Below are positions 54,835-63,131 of a DNA stretch of 64,000 bases, piece after piece. The first letter of the stretch is position 1, and every line of letters begins with the position of its first letter. A model generated the notes under the pieces. That model worked only from the letters and a program-made list of their open reading frames with translations, ran no database searches and was not told the DNA's origin. Source of the stretch: Intestinibacter bartlettii (GTDB lineage: Bacteria; Bacillota; Clostridia; Peptostreptococcales; Peptostreptococcaceae); NCBI RefSeq assembly GCF_000154445.1, contig NZ_DS499564.1, one strand, 5' to 3'. Position numbers and translations under genes: made by a program.

Positions 54835-56802
54835 CTAACTCTCCTCATTGATATTTCGTTTGAAACCGATATACGTTGCTATCCAGTAAATACTATAAAT
54901 TAGGAAGAAGATAATTAAATTCAAGCCAAAGTACATTAGATAAAGGTGTTTATCTCCCAAAATTTGTTGATACACATTATTCAATGACGACATCATCACA
55001 AAAGAACATAATATTGCTGATATTGCAGGGACACAAAATAATATCAATAATTGTTTTCTGATTGTCTTAAATAGCGACTTATCATTTATTCCTAATCTTC
55101 GCAAGGTCAAGTAGCGATATTTGTATTTAGTAGAGTCGCTCAATGATTGAACTGCCAAAATTGTTCCTACTGCGGAAATCAAAATAAATGCAATGTACAT
55201 AAACAGACTGGCTACTATTGCAACCATTGCTTTTTGTTGTTCTATTTCTGCACCTCTTACGTTTACTCTATACGACTCATCATTTATTTCTCCATTTTCA
55301 TCAACCTTTACTAATTGATGTTGCATATCTTCTTTTATCTTATTTTCTAATTCTGCGTCTGTATCTTCTTTTGTATCTATAATCAAATGATTTTCTGATA
55401 CTTCAAGTCCTTGAACATATTTATCTGGAAGTACAACAACAAATCTGCCAGTATTAGTTATAGAGTTCCAATAAGACTTAGTGTCATATCCTTTTAATTT
55501 CAAATTTTTATTTGCTACTGTTATGGTTTCAATATCTTTGTTATCTTCAACCTTATATGCAAACTTGCTATTTGTAACTATATAGTATTCGTTATCATTT
55601 AAAGAAAGCAACGGCATCTTTCTTAATTCCAGTAACCTATTATAATCACTTAACTTCAAGACTGGGTCAAAATCATAATATTCTGATTGGAAGAAATTTT
55701 GTACCTGATGATTCGGCTCTTTATAAATGTTGTACTCAATGGTATTAACAATCGTATATTCTTCTTCAATTACTCGAATATATTCATCAAATACCTGCTT
55801 ATCATCAAAGAGTTGTACATCATATGGTGCATTTAAATTCACGCTGATATCATACGAAGCTTTGTTGATACTAGAATAATTCAGAGCCAGCAGTGAAGTT
55901 AAAATCAACATAGACAATGTACCAAATGTGAAGCTCATTGTTCTTGCTTTAGAAGCAAATGTTCTTGCTACAAACAGATTATCATTTTGATATTTCATTT
56001 TTTTATTCTTTAACAAAACAGTCAAGAACATATCTGCACAAGTTGTAGATATACCATAAATGCTGATAATCAACATGATTACGCTTACCATCAAATAAGT
56101 AAGTGTTTCTTGCTTATTAAAATTATCCATAGTACAACGTGAATTCCAGAGAAAAAGAGAAATCGCACCAAGAATAATACTTAAAACAAAAATGACATTT
56201 CTTTTTTTACTGTCACGGAACATTTTCTTTTCATTTTGTTTGTCAAAATAAAGAAAATCACGTATCGTCATTTTACTTATTCTTCTTAATAGATTAAGCA
56301 AAACCAAAACATAAATAGTTAAAAAATAAATTATCAATAGTCCAATAGAAACGAAATTCAAAGAAATAAAGAGAGTTTTTGGAATACCCAGTAAGTTTAC
56401 AATTACTAACGACACAAACTGGCTGAATAAAAAGCCAATAGGAATAGCTAATACAAATGCTAAAATTCCCAACAGTATATTTTCAATTACAACTAAGTGG
56501 GCAATTTCTTTTTTCTTAATGCCAAGAAGCATATATGTTCCTAATTCTTTACTTCTTTTTTCAAACATAAATTTCGTTGTATAGTTGATCAAAAAGCATA
56601 TCACAAAAATAATAAGAATATTTACAGCGAACAATGAATTCTTAAATGCATCCATACTGGAACATAACTTTACAATTTCATCAGAATTTGCCACCAAATT
56701 AAAAGCAAATATAAGAGAAAAGGATGCAGTAACGGTTATCAGATAAATCAAATAATCTTTAATATTTCTTTTTGTATTTCTATACGCTAACTTACCTAAC
56801 AT
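54835..56802 (-). CDS. BceB-type ABC transporter permease (FtsX family)
   Basis: The 655-residue permease has ten predicted helices and a large extracellular domain (about residues 310-530) between helices 7 and 8, the hallmark of bacitracin/lantibiotic detoxification and sensing permeases. FtsX-like segments are MFEKRSKELGTYMLLGIKKK and the late LTLRRLGINDKSLFKTI. It removes peptide antibiotics from their lipid targets and signals to the kinase. GGAGG favours the ATG at 56800-56802 over the GTG at 56814. The gene start touches the end of the ATPase gene. Confidence 0.93.
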   Translation of the reverse strand: MLGKLAYRNTKRNIKDYLIYLITVTASFSLIFAFNLVANSDEIVKLCSSMDAFKNSLFAVNILIIFVICFLINYTTKFMFEKRSKELGTYMLLGIKKKEIAHLVVIENILLGILAFVLAIPIGFLFSQFVSLVIVNLLGIPKTLFISLNFVSIGLLIIYFLTIYVLVLLNLLRRISKMTIRDFLYFDKQNEKKMFRDSKKRNVIFVLSIILGAISLFLWNSRCTMDNFNKQETLTYLMVSVIMLIISIYGISTTCADMFLTVLLKNKKMKYQNDNLFVARTFASKARTMSFTFGTLSMLILTSLLALNYSSINKASYDISVNLNAPYDVQLFDDKQVFDEYIRVIEEEYTIVNTIEYNIYKEPNHQVQNFFQSEYYDFDPVLKLSDYNRLLELRKMPLLSLNDNEYYIVTNSKFAYKVEDNKDIETITVANKNLKLKGYDTKSYWNSITNTGRFVVVLPDKYVQGLEVSENHLIIDTKEDTDAELENKIKEDMQHQLVKVDENGEINDESYRVNVRGAEIEQQKAMVAIVASLFMYIAFILISAVGTILAVQSLSDSTKYKYRYLTLRRLGINDKSLFKTIRKQLLILFCVPAISAILCSFVMMSSLNNVYQQILGDKHLYLMYFGLNLIIFFLIYSIYWIATYIGFKRNINEES

Positions 56803-57562
56803 TTCCCACTTCACCTCCGAGCAAGGTTAATATATCCAGTATTTCATTGAAGAAATCTTTTCTGCTTTTTTCCCCTCTGAAAATTTCATTGAATATTTTA
56901 CCGTCTTTCAAGAACAAAATACGTTCACAGAAAGACGCACTAAACGGGTCATGTGTTACCATTAAAATAGTAGCCTGCATTTTCTTGTTGATTTCAGACA
57001 TTGTTTCCAGTAATAATCTGGAAGCTTTTGAGTCCAAAGCTCCCGTCGGTTCATCAGCTAAAATCAGTTTCGGTTCATTGATTAAGGCTCTAGCACAAGC
57101 ACAACGCTGTTTTTGTCCGCCAGAAACTTCATAAGGAAATTTCGATAAAATATCACGAATACCCAATTTATCGGCGATAGCATGAACTCTTTTCTCAATA
57201 TCAGTAGGGTTCTGTTTGTTGATAACCAATGATAAAGAAATGTTTTCTCCAATCGTTAAAGTATCTAAAAGGTTGAAATCTTGAAAAATGAACCCTAAAT
57301 TTTCACGTCTGAAATCAGCAAAATCTTTATCCTTGATTTTGGTAATATCTTGATTATTGACTGTAATGTGTCCGCTGGTTACAGTATCAATCGTAGAGAT
57401 ACAGTTTAATAGGGTAGTCTTTCCAGAACCACTAGCTCCCATGATTGCGACAAATTCGCCCTTATCTACATACATAGAAATACCGTCTACTGCCTTTGTG
57501 ATATTTCCAGAGTTACCCCCGTAGTATTTTTTTACTTGCTCTAAATTTAAAATGTGTTCCAT
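56792..57562 (-). CDS. BceA-type ABC transporter ATPase
   Basis: The 256-residue ATPase of the MacB/LolD type has Walker A GASGSGKT, signature VSGGQKQR, Walker B LILADEPTGALD and H-loop VTHD. A GAAAGGAG site precedes the ATG at 57560-57562; the open frame from 57589 has a GTG start without support. It is the first gene of the cassette ATPase-permease-regulator-kinase, which probably gives resistance to bacitracin, nisin or related peptides. The exact substrate cannot be read from sequence. Confidence 0.94.
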   Translation of the reverse strand: MEHILNLEQVKKYYGGNSGNITKAVDGISMYVDKGEFVAIMGASGSGKTTLLNCISTIDTVTSGHITVNNQDITKIKDKDFADFRRENLGFIFQDFNLLDTLTIGENISLSLVINKQNPTDIEKRVHAIADKLGIRDILSKFPYEVSGGQKQRCACARALINEPKLILADEPTGALDSKASRLLLETMSEINKKMQATILMVTHDPFSASFCERILFLKDGKIFNEIFRGEKSRKDFFNEILDILTLLGGEVGNVR

Positions 57563-57615
57563 TAAAAATCGCTCCTTTCTTCCTGCCACATTTATTTGTT
57601 TTGGAATACAATTAA

Positions 57616-57665
57616 ATTATAGCAAGGGCAGTATTCAATTACACTTACAGTTTTGAAAGTAAACA
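57616..57665 (-). promoter_or_regulatory. Promoter and candidate BceR site of the bce cassette
   Basis: TATAAT (minus strand, 57616-57621) has no good -35 at 17 nt, as expected for an activator-dependent promoter. Just upstream lie TTAC...GTAAGTGTAA repeats (57639-57665) that resemble response-regulator boxes of Bce systems. Confidence 0.4.
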
Positions 57666-57728
57666 GAGAGTAAAAGAGCCGTGATAATGCAGATCACAAT
57701 TTTGTGAAGCATTTCCACGACCCTTTTA

Positions 57729-57959
57729 TTATAATTTTGCCTTTGTCTTTTTCGTAATGATATAAATATATTCTTCTGGTGTAGGGCGTTTATTCCCAAA
57801 ATACTTTTTGAAATTTGCCTGCACCTCTGGGTCGGTGCTATTCATAGCTTCATCAATCGTAGCTTCAATATCCGCCCGAACATCAGCCAATGATACACCG
57901 CCAGCTTTTGCACCAGCTTTCAATGCCTTTTTTATATCTCTTTTGTTCAGTCCTATCAT
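57729..57959 (-). CDS. Small element-borne protein resembling the Spo0A C-terminal region
   Basis: The 76-residue basic protein (KRDIKKALKAGAKAGGVSLA) has a C-terminal KRPTPEEYIYIITKK stretch that recalls the recognition end of the Spo0A DNA-binding domain (PTNSEFIAMVADK). The link is weak and I do not claim a function. GAGG favours the ATG at 57957-57959. It begins a run of four small genes upstream of the bce cassette on the same strand. Confidence 0.55.
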   Translation of the reverse strand: MIGLNKRDIKKALKAGAKAGGVSLADVRADIEATIDEAMNSTDPEVQANFKKYFGNKRPTPEEYIYIITKKTKAKL

Positions 57960-57974
57960 ATTCATACCTCAATT

Positions 57975-58304
57975 CTACTTTTTAAAGCTAATAAGTTTTC
58001 CATTGTATTTTACAATGATGAATATGATATAAAACACTCCTACAACAATCAAAATAAGACCTATGTAATAGCCTAATTCAGAATGAGAGATTAAATTGAT
58101 AATCGGCATAACAAGAATACCAATACTAACCAGTAAAGTGCCTATTCCTATTTTTTTTGTAAACACCTTTTTATCTTTAGGGTCAAGTTGTGTATAATGA
58201 TAACCATGTAATAAAGTAATATTCTCTTTTATACCTATTTGATAAGATGTAAAAAGTAAAAACAATCCTATAACTATTTCAACAATCAATTCCTCTAATT
58301 CCAT
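57975..58304 (-). CDS. Small membrane protein, DUF3784-like
   Basis: The 109-residue protein has about three transmembrane segments and a LLHGYHYTQLDPKDKKVF motif after the first helix, similar in place and form to the DUF3784 GYN signature. AGGAGAG precedes the ATG. It is cotranscribed with an XRE regulator and a DUF6442 protein. Function unknown. Confidence 0.6.
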   Translation of the reverse strand: MELEELIVEIVIGLFLLFTSYQIGIKENITLLHGYHYTQLDPKDKKVFTKKIGIGTLLVSIGILVMPIINLISHSELGYYIGLILIVVGVFYIIFIIVKYNGKLISFKK

Positions 58305-58318
58305 AATCGTTCTCTCCT

Positions 58319-58528
58319 TTAATCAAAATAAAATAATTCTTCAAATTTTTTATCTAAAGCTATACAAAGCACTAATGCCAATTTTGCTGTTGGATTAAAT
58401 TGTCCAGTTTCAATAGAACTAACTGTATTCCGAGAAACCCCGACTAGTTCAGCTAATTCTGTTTGTGATAATTTTTTTTCTTTTCGTACAGTTTTTAATC
58501 TGTTTCGCAAAATTAAATGTTCGTCCAT
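58319..58528 (-). CDS. XRE family regulator (YgzD-like)
   Basis: The 69-residue protein is almost entirely a helix-turn-helix: LSQTELAELVGVSRNTVSSI, then the LALVLCIALDKKFEELFYF end typical of small YgzD/YozG-like repressors that are paired with a small membrane protein. It overlaps none of its neighbours but lies 1-15 nt from both. It probably represses this short operon. Confidence 0.88.
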   Translation of the reverse strand: MDEHLILRNRLKTVRKEKKLSQTELAELVGVSRNTVSSIETGQFNPTAKLALVLCIALDKKFEELFYFD

Positions 58529-58529
58529 T

Positions 58530-58844
58530 CTATAAACCTACCATTAAAAATTTATAAAAGTAATACCCCATAAATAGAAAAAAGAATAAAGCAATAACAA
58601 ATTTGGATTTATTTTTTGAAATATGTGCTTCATAACCCATAGAGCCAAATGCCACAGACCCAATAATTGTCATTATGTCATAGTAAGGTTCTTTACAAAC
58701 TGCTTTAATGAAAAGAATTAAAATGCAGATAAATAAAACAAACATTAAGCCAAAAGATTTCCCTTGAAGTTTAATATGTTTTTCGTATTCATCAAGATAT
58801 AGATTCTCTTTTTTGTTTTGTGATAGTATTTTTTCTTTATCCAT
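58530..58844 (-). CDS. DUF6442 small membrane protein
   Basis: The 104-residue protein has an N-terminal MDKEKILSQNKKENLYLDEY segment typical of DUF6442 and three transmembrane helices. It is the first gene of the small operon, directly upstream of the XRE regulator. Such pairs are common in Firmicutes and on mobile elements; function unknown. Confidence 0.72.
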   Translation of the reverse strand: MDKEKILSQNKKENLYLDEYEKHIKLQGKSFGLMFVLFICILILFIKAVCKEPYYDIMTIIGSVAFGSMGYEAHISKNKSKFVIALFFFLFMGYYFYKFLMVGL

Positions 58845-58890
58845 TATATAACGCTCCCTTCAAATAATACCAAGTACACTTGTCATTTAT

Positions 58891-58918
58891 ATTATAGCAT
58901 TCGGTCATTACAAGTCAA
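58891..58918 (-). promoter_or_regulatory. Promoter of the DUF6442-XRE small operon
   Basis: TTGACT (58913-58918), 16 nt, TATAAT (58891-58896) on the minus strand. A CAAGTACACTTG palindrome (58871-58882) just downstream may be the XRE operator. Confidence 0.65.
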
Positions 58919-58950
58919 TATTTTTGCACAGTTTTCTTGTCGTTTTGTAA

Positions 58951-58982
58951 AAGCGTGCAAATCTGATAGGAAATGCACGCTA
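58951..58982 (-). terminator. Hairpin after orf13
   Basis: The arms AGCGTGCA (58952-58959) and TGCACGCT (58974-58981) are followed by a short T run on the minus strand, about 10 nt past the orf13 stop. Confidence 0.65.
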
Positions 58983-58988
58983 TATCAT

Positions 58989-59900
58989 TTATCCTACAAT
59001 CTTCCAGTTACTATCCTTATGTAGCACAAGCTCATACTGCGATACCTTCGTCGCTTTTGTCTGATTATCAATGAATTTTACCGCAACCTTGACTTTCACA
59101 TTGTCGCCGTCCTTTATAAAGATAGGGTTTACCAGTTCAGAATAAAGGTAGTCCCTGCCGATAGGTTCAATCACATTTCCCAATACATAGTAAGCAAGCT
59201 CTTTTTCCGTCGCTGTTGGGTACAGCTTAAAGAATGTTTCCAGAAAAGCGGTAGCGTCATTTACCGTATCAGCGTCCACGCTTGCGTCTGCTTCTGGTGT
59301 CTTAGGCTCATAGTCTGATTTTTCAACTGCTGGTGCAAGGGTAGGGTTTTGAACGATTACCATATCCCCGTCTGCGTCCACATAGACTTTTACAGTATAG
59401 GTTGCTTTCACATTGCTTGTCTGTTCTCCCTCTTTTATCTGCTGATCTACTTCGTAGGTAGCAGAAAAAGTGTCCGCTCCCGATTGCTCGATATGCCATA
59501 CAATCACATCTGTAACCGTGGAGCTGGTCGGTATATCGGTTCTAATGGTGTCTACATTTAAGTCCTGCAATTCCTTTGTCAGATAACCGCTGATTGCCTG
59601 CGTCCTTGCTTCGATAGCTTCTTTGCTGTTATCCCATGTGTAATAGGACTTCGCAAAGTTTTTCACGAAATTTTCTATCCCGTTGGTGTCCTGCAAGCAA
59701 AGTTCAATGATTTCTTTTTCATGGGTGGTGTGCTGGTCGATAGCCGTAAAATTCTTATACACCCCAAAGCTCACGCTTGCGACAAGCACCACCCACAACG
59801 CAATCACGGTTTTCTTATGTGTGCCTACCTTGACAGTACGCACCTTTTTTTCTTTTGGTTCTTTGATAGTTTCTGTCTGTTTCTTATTCTTCTTAAACAT
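58989..59900 (-). CDS. Conjugal transfer protein TcpC/Orf13 (VirB8-like)
   Basis: The 303-residue protein has a short basic cytoplasmic end, one transmembrane helix (about residues 30-48) and two NTF2-like extracellular domains, the fold of TcpC and VirB8. It is part of the cell-envelope conjugation channel. The ATG at 59898-59900 has better spacing from AAAGGAC than the upstream TTG. It follows orf14 by 17 nt. Confidence 0.92.
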   Translation of the reverse strand: MFKKNKKQTETIKEPKEKKVRTVKVGTHKKTVIALWVVLVASVSFGVYKNFTAIDQHTTHEKEIIELCLQDTNGIENFVKNFAKSYYTWDNSKEAIEARTQAISGYLTKELQDLNVDTIRTDIPTSSTVTDVIVWHIEQSGADTFSATYEVDQQIKEGEQTSNVKATYTVKVYVDADGDMVIVQNPTLAPAVEKSDYEPKTPEADASVDADTVNDATAFLETFFKLYPTATEKELAYYVLGNVIEPIGRDYLYSELVNPIFIKDGDNVKVKVAVKFIDNQTKATKVSQYELVLHKDSNWKIVG

Positions 59901-59916
59901 ATTTTTCAAGTCCTTT

Positions 59917-60924
59917 CTATTGTTTTACTCGTCCTGCACCGATTAAGTGCTGTTGCCAGTAACTACTACTTAGGTCTGCATATCCTATCGGGTCGCCTGC
60001 GTGGTACATCTGTGTCGGCGAAACAAGAATACCGACGTGTGTTACATACGAACCAGCGTTATAGGTGGAATGGAAAAACACCAAATCGCCTGCTTTTGCC
60101 TGCGAGAGTGGCAGATGTTGGGTTGCGTCATACTGTGCTTGTGCTGTTCTCGGTAAGGAGATACCAGCTTTTCCATAGCACCATTGCGTCAATCCCGAAC
60201 AATCAAAGGAAGTATTCGGGTTACTGCCACCATACACATACTTCCAGCCTTGATATTTCAACGCTTCATTCATTACCTTTTGTGCCAGTTCTCCCGATAC
60301 CTGCGGAACTGCTAAATACTGATTGACTACTTCCACATAGAACATATTTCCATAGCCATACCGCCAGCCCCCATTCTTAGCAACGGCTATCGGGTTGGTG
60401 TAGGTTACTTTCTTTCCACCCGATTTCTCACGGGCGAAGCTCTCTGCAAGATTAAAAGTGTGTTTTTTTCCTTTTCCTGCCACATATCCCACATAGCCAC
60501 CGCCATAGTTATAAGACTGTATCGCTACATTCAAGTCGTCGATACCTTGATTTTTGCAGGAAGAAAGCAGGGACGCAAAATACTTACACCCCTGCTTGAT
60601 TGAGCTTTCCGTATCTAAGGAATTAGGCGGTAAACCAAGACTTTCCGAACTCTGCATAACATCTTCTGCCGTACCGCCACTTTCTACTTGAATGATAGCA
60701 AGTAACACATTGACATACTCGGAGATACCGTTTTCTCTGGCGTATTTTTCTACCATAGGCTGATGTTTCAAGACTTCTGCGGATAGGTTCATACCCGTAA
60801 TGCCAGAAGAAAAATTGCTGTTCTCGTCGTCGCTGTCCGCACTAATGAGGACGCCAAAGAAAAGCACCAGAGAAAAGAGGATAGGAAACAGACTGCCAAT
60901 GATAGCGATATGTTTCAGTTTCAT
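59917..60924 (-). CDS. Bifunctional lysozyme/NlpC-P60 peptidase Orf14
   Basis: This wall hydrolase opens peptidoglycan for the conjugation channel. It has a membrane-anchor helix (about residues 7-28), a lysozyme-like transglycosylase domain with Glu in LLAIIQVESGG, and a C-terminal NlpC/P60 domain with Cys in FDCSGLTQW and His in THVGILV. The start overlaps the orf15 end by 4 nt. Confidence 0.94.
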   Translation of the reverse strand: MKLKHIAIIGSLFPILFSLVLFFGVLISADSDDENSNFSSGITGMNLSAEVLKHQPMVEKYARENGISEYVNVLLAIIQVESGGTAEDVMQSSESLGLPPNSLDTESSIKQGCKYFASLLSSCKNQGIDDLNVAIQSYNYGGGYVGYVAGKGKKHTFNLAESFAREKSGGKKVTYTNPIAVAKNGGWRYGYGNMFYVEVVNQYLAVPQVSGELAQKVMNEALKYQGWKYVYGGSNPNTSFDCSGLTQWCYGKAGISLPRTAQAQYDATQHLPLSQAKAGDLVFFHSTYNAGSYVTHVGILVSPTQMYHAGDPIGYADLSSSYWQQHLIGAGRVKQ

Positions 60925-63131
60925 TTTTTCTTCTGTCCTTTCTTCGTTACAAGGTTACGGGTTTTCTCTATGGTCTGCTGGTTCTTCTGGACGCTCTGGG
61001 TCTGCTGAACCTTTATCCTGCGGTCTTTGGTGTCATTCTGGCGTGTTTTCTGCGATACCACTTTTTCTACATTCTGCCTATGTACTGTCTGTGTAGGCTG
61101 GGGTGCTTTCTTATCAGAAGCACCAGAAGATAACGGACGCTCTTTGATAACATTTGTCTTGACTGGCTCACTTGCTTTCGGAGTTGGAGCTGTGGCTGGG
61201 CGTTTGACTTCCTGCATTTTTTCAACACTCGGCTTTGGAATGGTTGAAGCTGTGACTGGTCGCTCATGGGGACGGGTAGCTCCCGTTGTCGCTGATCCGT
61301 CAGCCTTTCGCTGTACCTGCCTTGCTTCTTGTGCCTTTTGAAGCTCCATACGTTTGTCAGCGATATTTTTCTTACGCTGTTCCTGCTTTTCCAAGCGTCC
61401 CGTCTGTCTGGACTGCTGTTCCTGCACCATGCCACGCTTGAAGTCGGACACGCTGGACTTTGCCTTTTCCTTTGCGGAATACACCGCATAAGCGGTCTGT
61501 GTCGGCATATCCTTGATATTCTCTTTGACAGCGTTTGCCTTGTCTTTCACTTTATTTTTCGTATCTAAAACAGCACCGACTTTTGAACCTGCACGCTGTC
61601 CCATGCTGGAAGTGGTATTGCCCCGATTTTCTTTAGAAGCCGTATTTTTTCTTTCGGCTCTCTTGCCAGCAACGGCACTTCCAGCCACCGCACCAGCTAC
61701 ACCGCCCGAAATACCGCCAGCACTTACCGCCCTTGCAATACGGTGTTCCATACGCCTAGCCCGATGTCGCATAAACAGATACGGTCTGCGGAATATGCGT
61801 CGTCCCATGCTTTGACTGTCGCCAGCATTAAGTGAGAACATACTCATTAAGTCGCCCAGCTTCATGTAGATACCAGCGAAACATACTATCTGCAAGAACG
61901 CCACCATAAAGAATGGGTAGTCTGTGGAAATGTTGTAAAACATACTGGAAATACTAAATGCCACCGTTACAATGAGCGTTATTCCTGCCCGTGTCATTAT
62001 GGTATTAAATACTCTCACGATTGCCTGCTTTGCCATGCTTTCATAGCTCGGTATCATGGAAAGTAAAAAACTGATAGGTAAAAACATTGCAAAGATAATA
62101 AAAAGTATCTGGCTGAACAACATCATGCCCGTAAGCAAGAATACAAATATCGTGATACCCAAGTTAAAGAACAAGAGGAAGAACACCATACCCAAACGGT
62201 TCACGACCTGCGGTATTGTCAGATTGTTATTGTCGTTGTCCTCGATTTCTGTTTTCACGACTTCCTCTCTGGTTTTCCCGTCCTCGTCCTCTGGACTTGC
62301 CGATACGAGAGCTTCTACACGGTCTGTCCCGATTTCTTCTGCGTTGCTGTTCCCGAATTGAAGCAAGAGCCACGGCTGTTCCACTTGAATAGAAAATAGG
62401 CTGTCCCGTATCAAGTCCACGCTGTCCTTACCCTCGCTGTCGGAGTTAGGGAGCATGATTTTTGTTCCCAAATCCAAAGAAGCGGTACTGATGTCTGATG
62501 AAAATTCATTTATCTTCTTGATATAGTCGGGAGCATAAGCAATAAATGAAGCGGACAGCACGAACACCACCACAAAGTTGATAACAGCGTGAAGTGCTTT
62601 GCTGGTTTCCCGTTTTATCAGTCCCGTATAAGCAACGTACATTCCCACCACTAAGATAATGAGAAGCAGGAAACCAACATAGAAGCCCGTAGAAGAAAAG
62701 CCGTTCTCGGTAACGCCTGCAAGGGTCTGTATGCTCTTTCCGATACTGTCTGCCATATCATTGATGAAGTCCAGCTTATAGGCTTCCTGCACCACATAGC
62801 CCGTTGCATTACTCAAATACAAACTGATAGTCCAGACAAAGTTGGTAATGCAGTACAGCCCGTATTGTACCGATTTTCCGATACCGTCGAGCCAGTTCCA
62901 CGGAAGCCACGACCAGCTATTATCGACGAAAAAATCAAGCTGGTAGTTGGAAAGGGGATATTTTGAATAAAGATTTTCTGCGTTTATGGTATCGTCTACA
63001 AGCCCCGTCGCATGAGCCACCGTCCCCAAAAGTGAAAGCAGGATAAGGGAGAGTGCCACCACGAACAGAGCCATTTTGAGAAAGTGGAAAATCTTCTTTT
63101 TTGTGAACACACCTTTTATCCTTTCTTTCAT
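60921..63131 (-). CDS. Conjugal transfer membrane protein Orf15 (VirB6/TrbL-like)
   Basis: The 736-residue protein has about seven transmembrane helices in the first 430 residues, then a hydrophilic C-terminal tail of about 290 residues rich in Lys, Gln, Arg and Thr. It forms the inner-membrane part of the transfer channel. The ATG at 63129-63131 overlaps the orf16 stop (TGATGA) and follows GAGGTGG. Confidence 0.93.
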   Translation of the reverse strand: MKERIKGVFTKKKIFHFLKMALFVVALSLILLSLLGTVAHATGLVDDTINAENLYSKYPLSNYQLDFFVDNSWSWLPWNWLDGIGKSVQYGLYCITNFVWTISLYLSNATGYVVQEAYKLDFINDMADSIGKSIQTLAGVTENGFSSTGFYVGFLLLIILVVGMYVAYTGLIKRETSKALHAVINFVVVFVLSASFIAYAPDYIKKINEFSSDISTASLDLGTKIMLPNSDSEGKDSVDLIRDSLFSIQVEQPWLLLQFGNSNAEEIGTDRVEALVSASPEDEDGKTREEVVKTEIEDNDNNNLTIPQVVNRLGMVFFLLFFNLGITIFVFLLTGMMLFSQILFIIFAMFLPISFLLSMIPSYESMAKQAIVRVFNTIMTRAGITLIVTVAFSISSMFYNISTDYPFFMVAFLQIVCFAGIYMKLGDLMSMFSLNAGDSQSMGRRIFRRPYLFMRHRARRMEHRIARAVSAGGISGGVAGAVAGSAVAGKRAERKNTASKENRGNTTSSMGQRAGSKVGAVLDTKNKVKDKANAVKENIKDMPTQTAYAVYSAKEKAKSSVSDFKRGMVQEQQSRQTGRLEKQEQRKKNIADKRMELQKAQEARQVQRKADGSATTGATRPHERPVTASTIPKPSVEKMQEVKRPATAPTPKASEPVKTNVIKERPLSSGASDKKAPQPTQTVHRQNVEKVVSQKTRQNDTKDRRIKVQQTQSVQKNQQTIEKTRNLVTKKGQKKK

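Noticed and set aside
61027..61815. Several open frames opposite orf15
   Set aside because: Higher GC sequence gives long antisense frames; orf15 matches a known family over its length.
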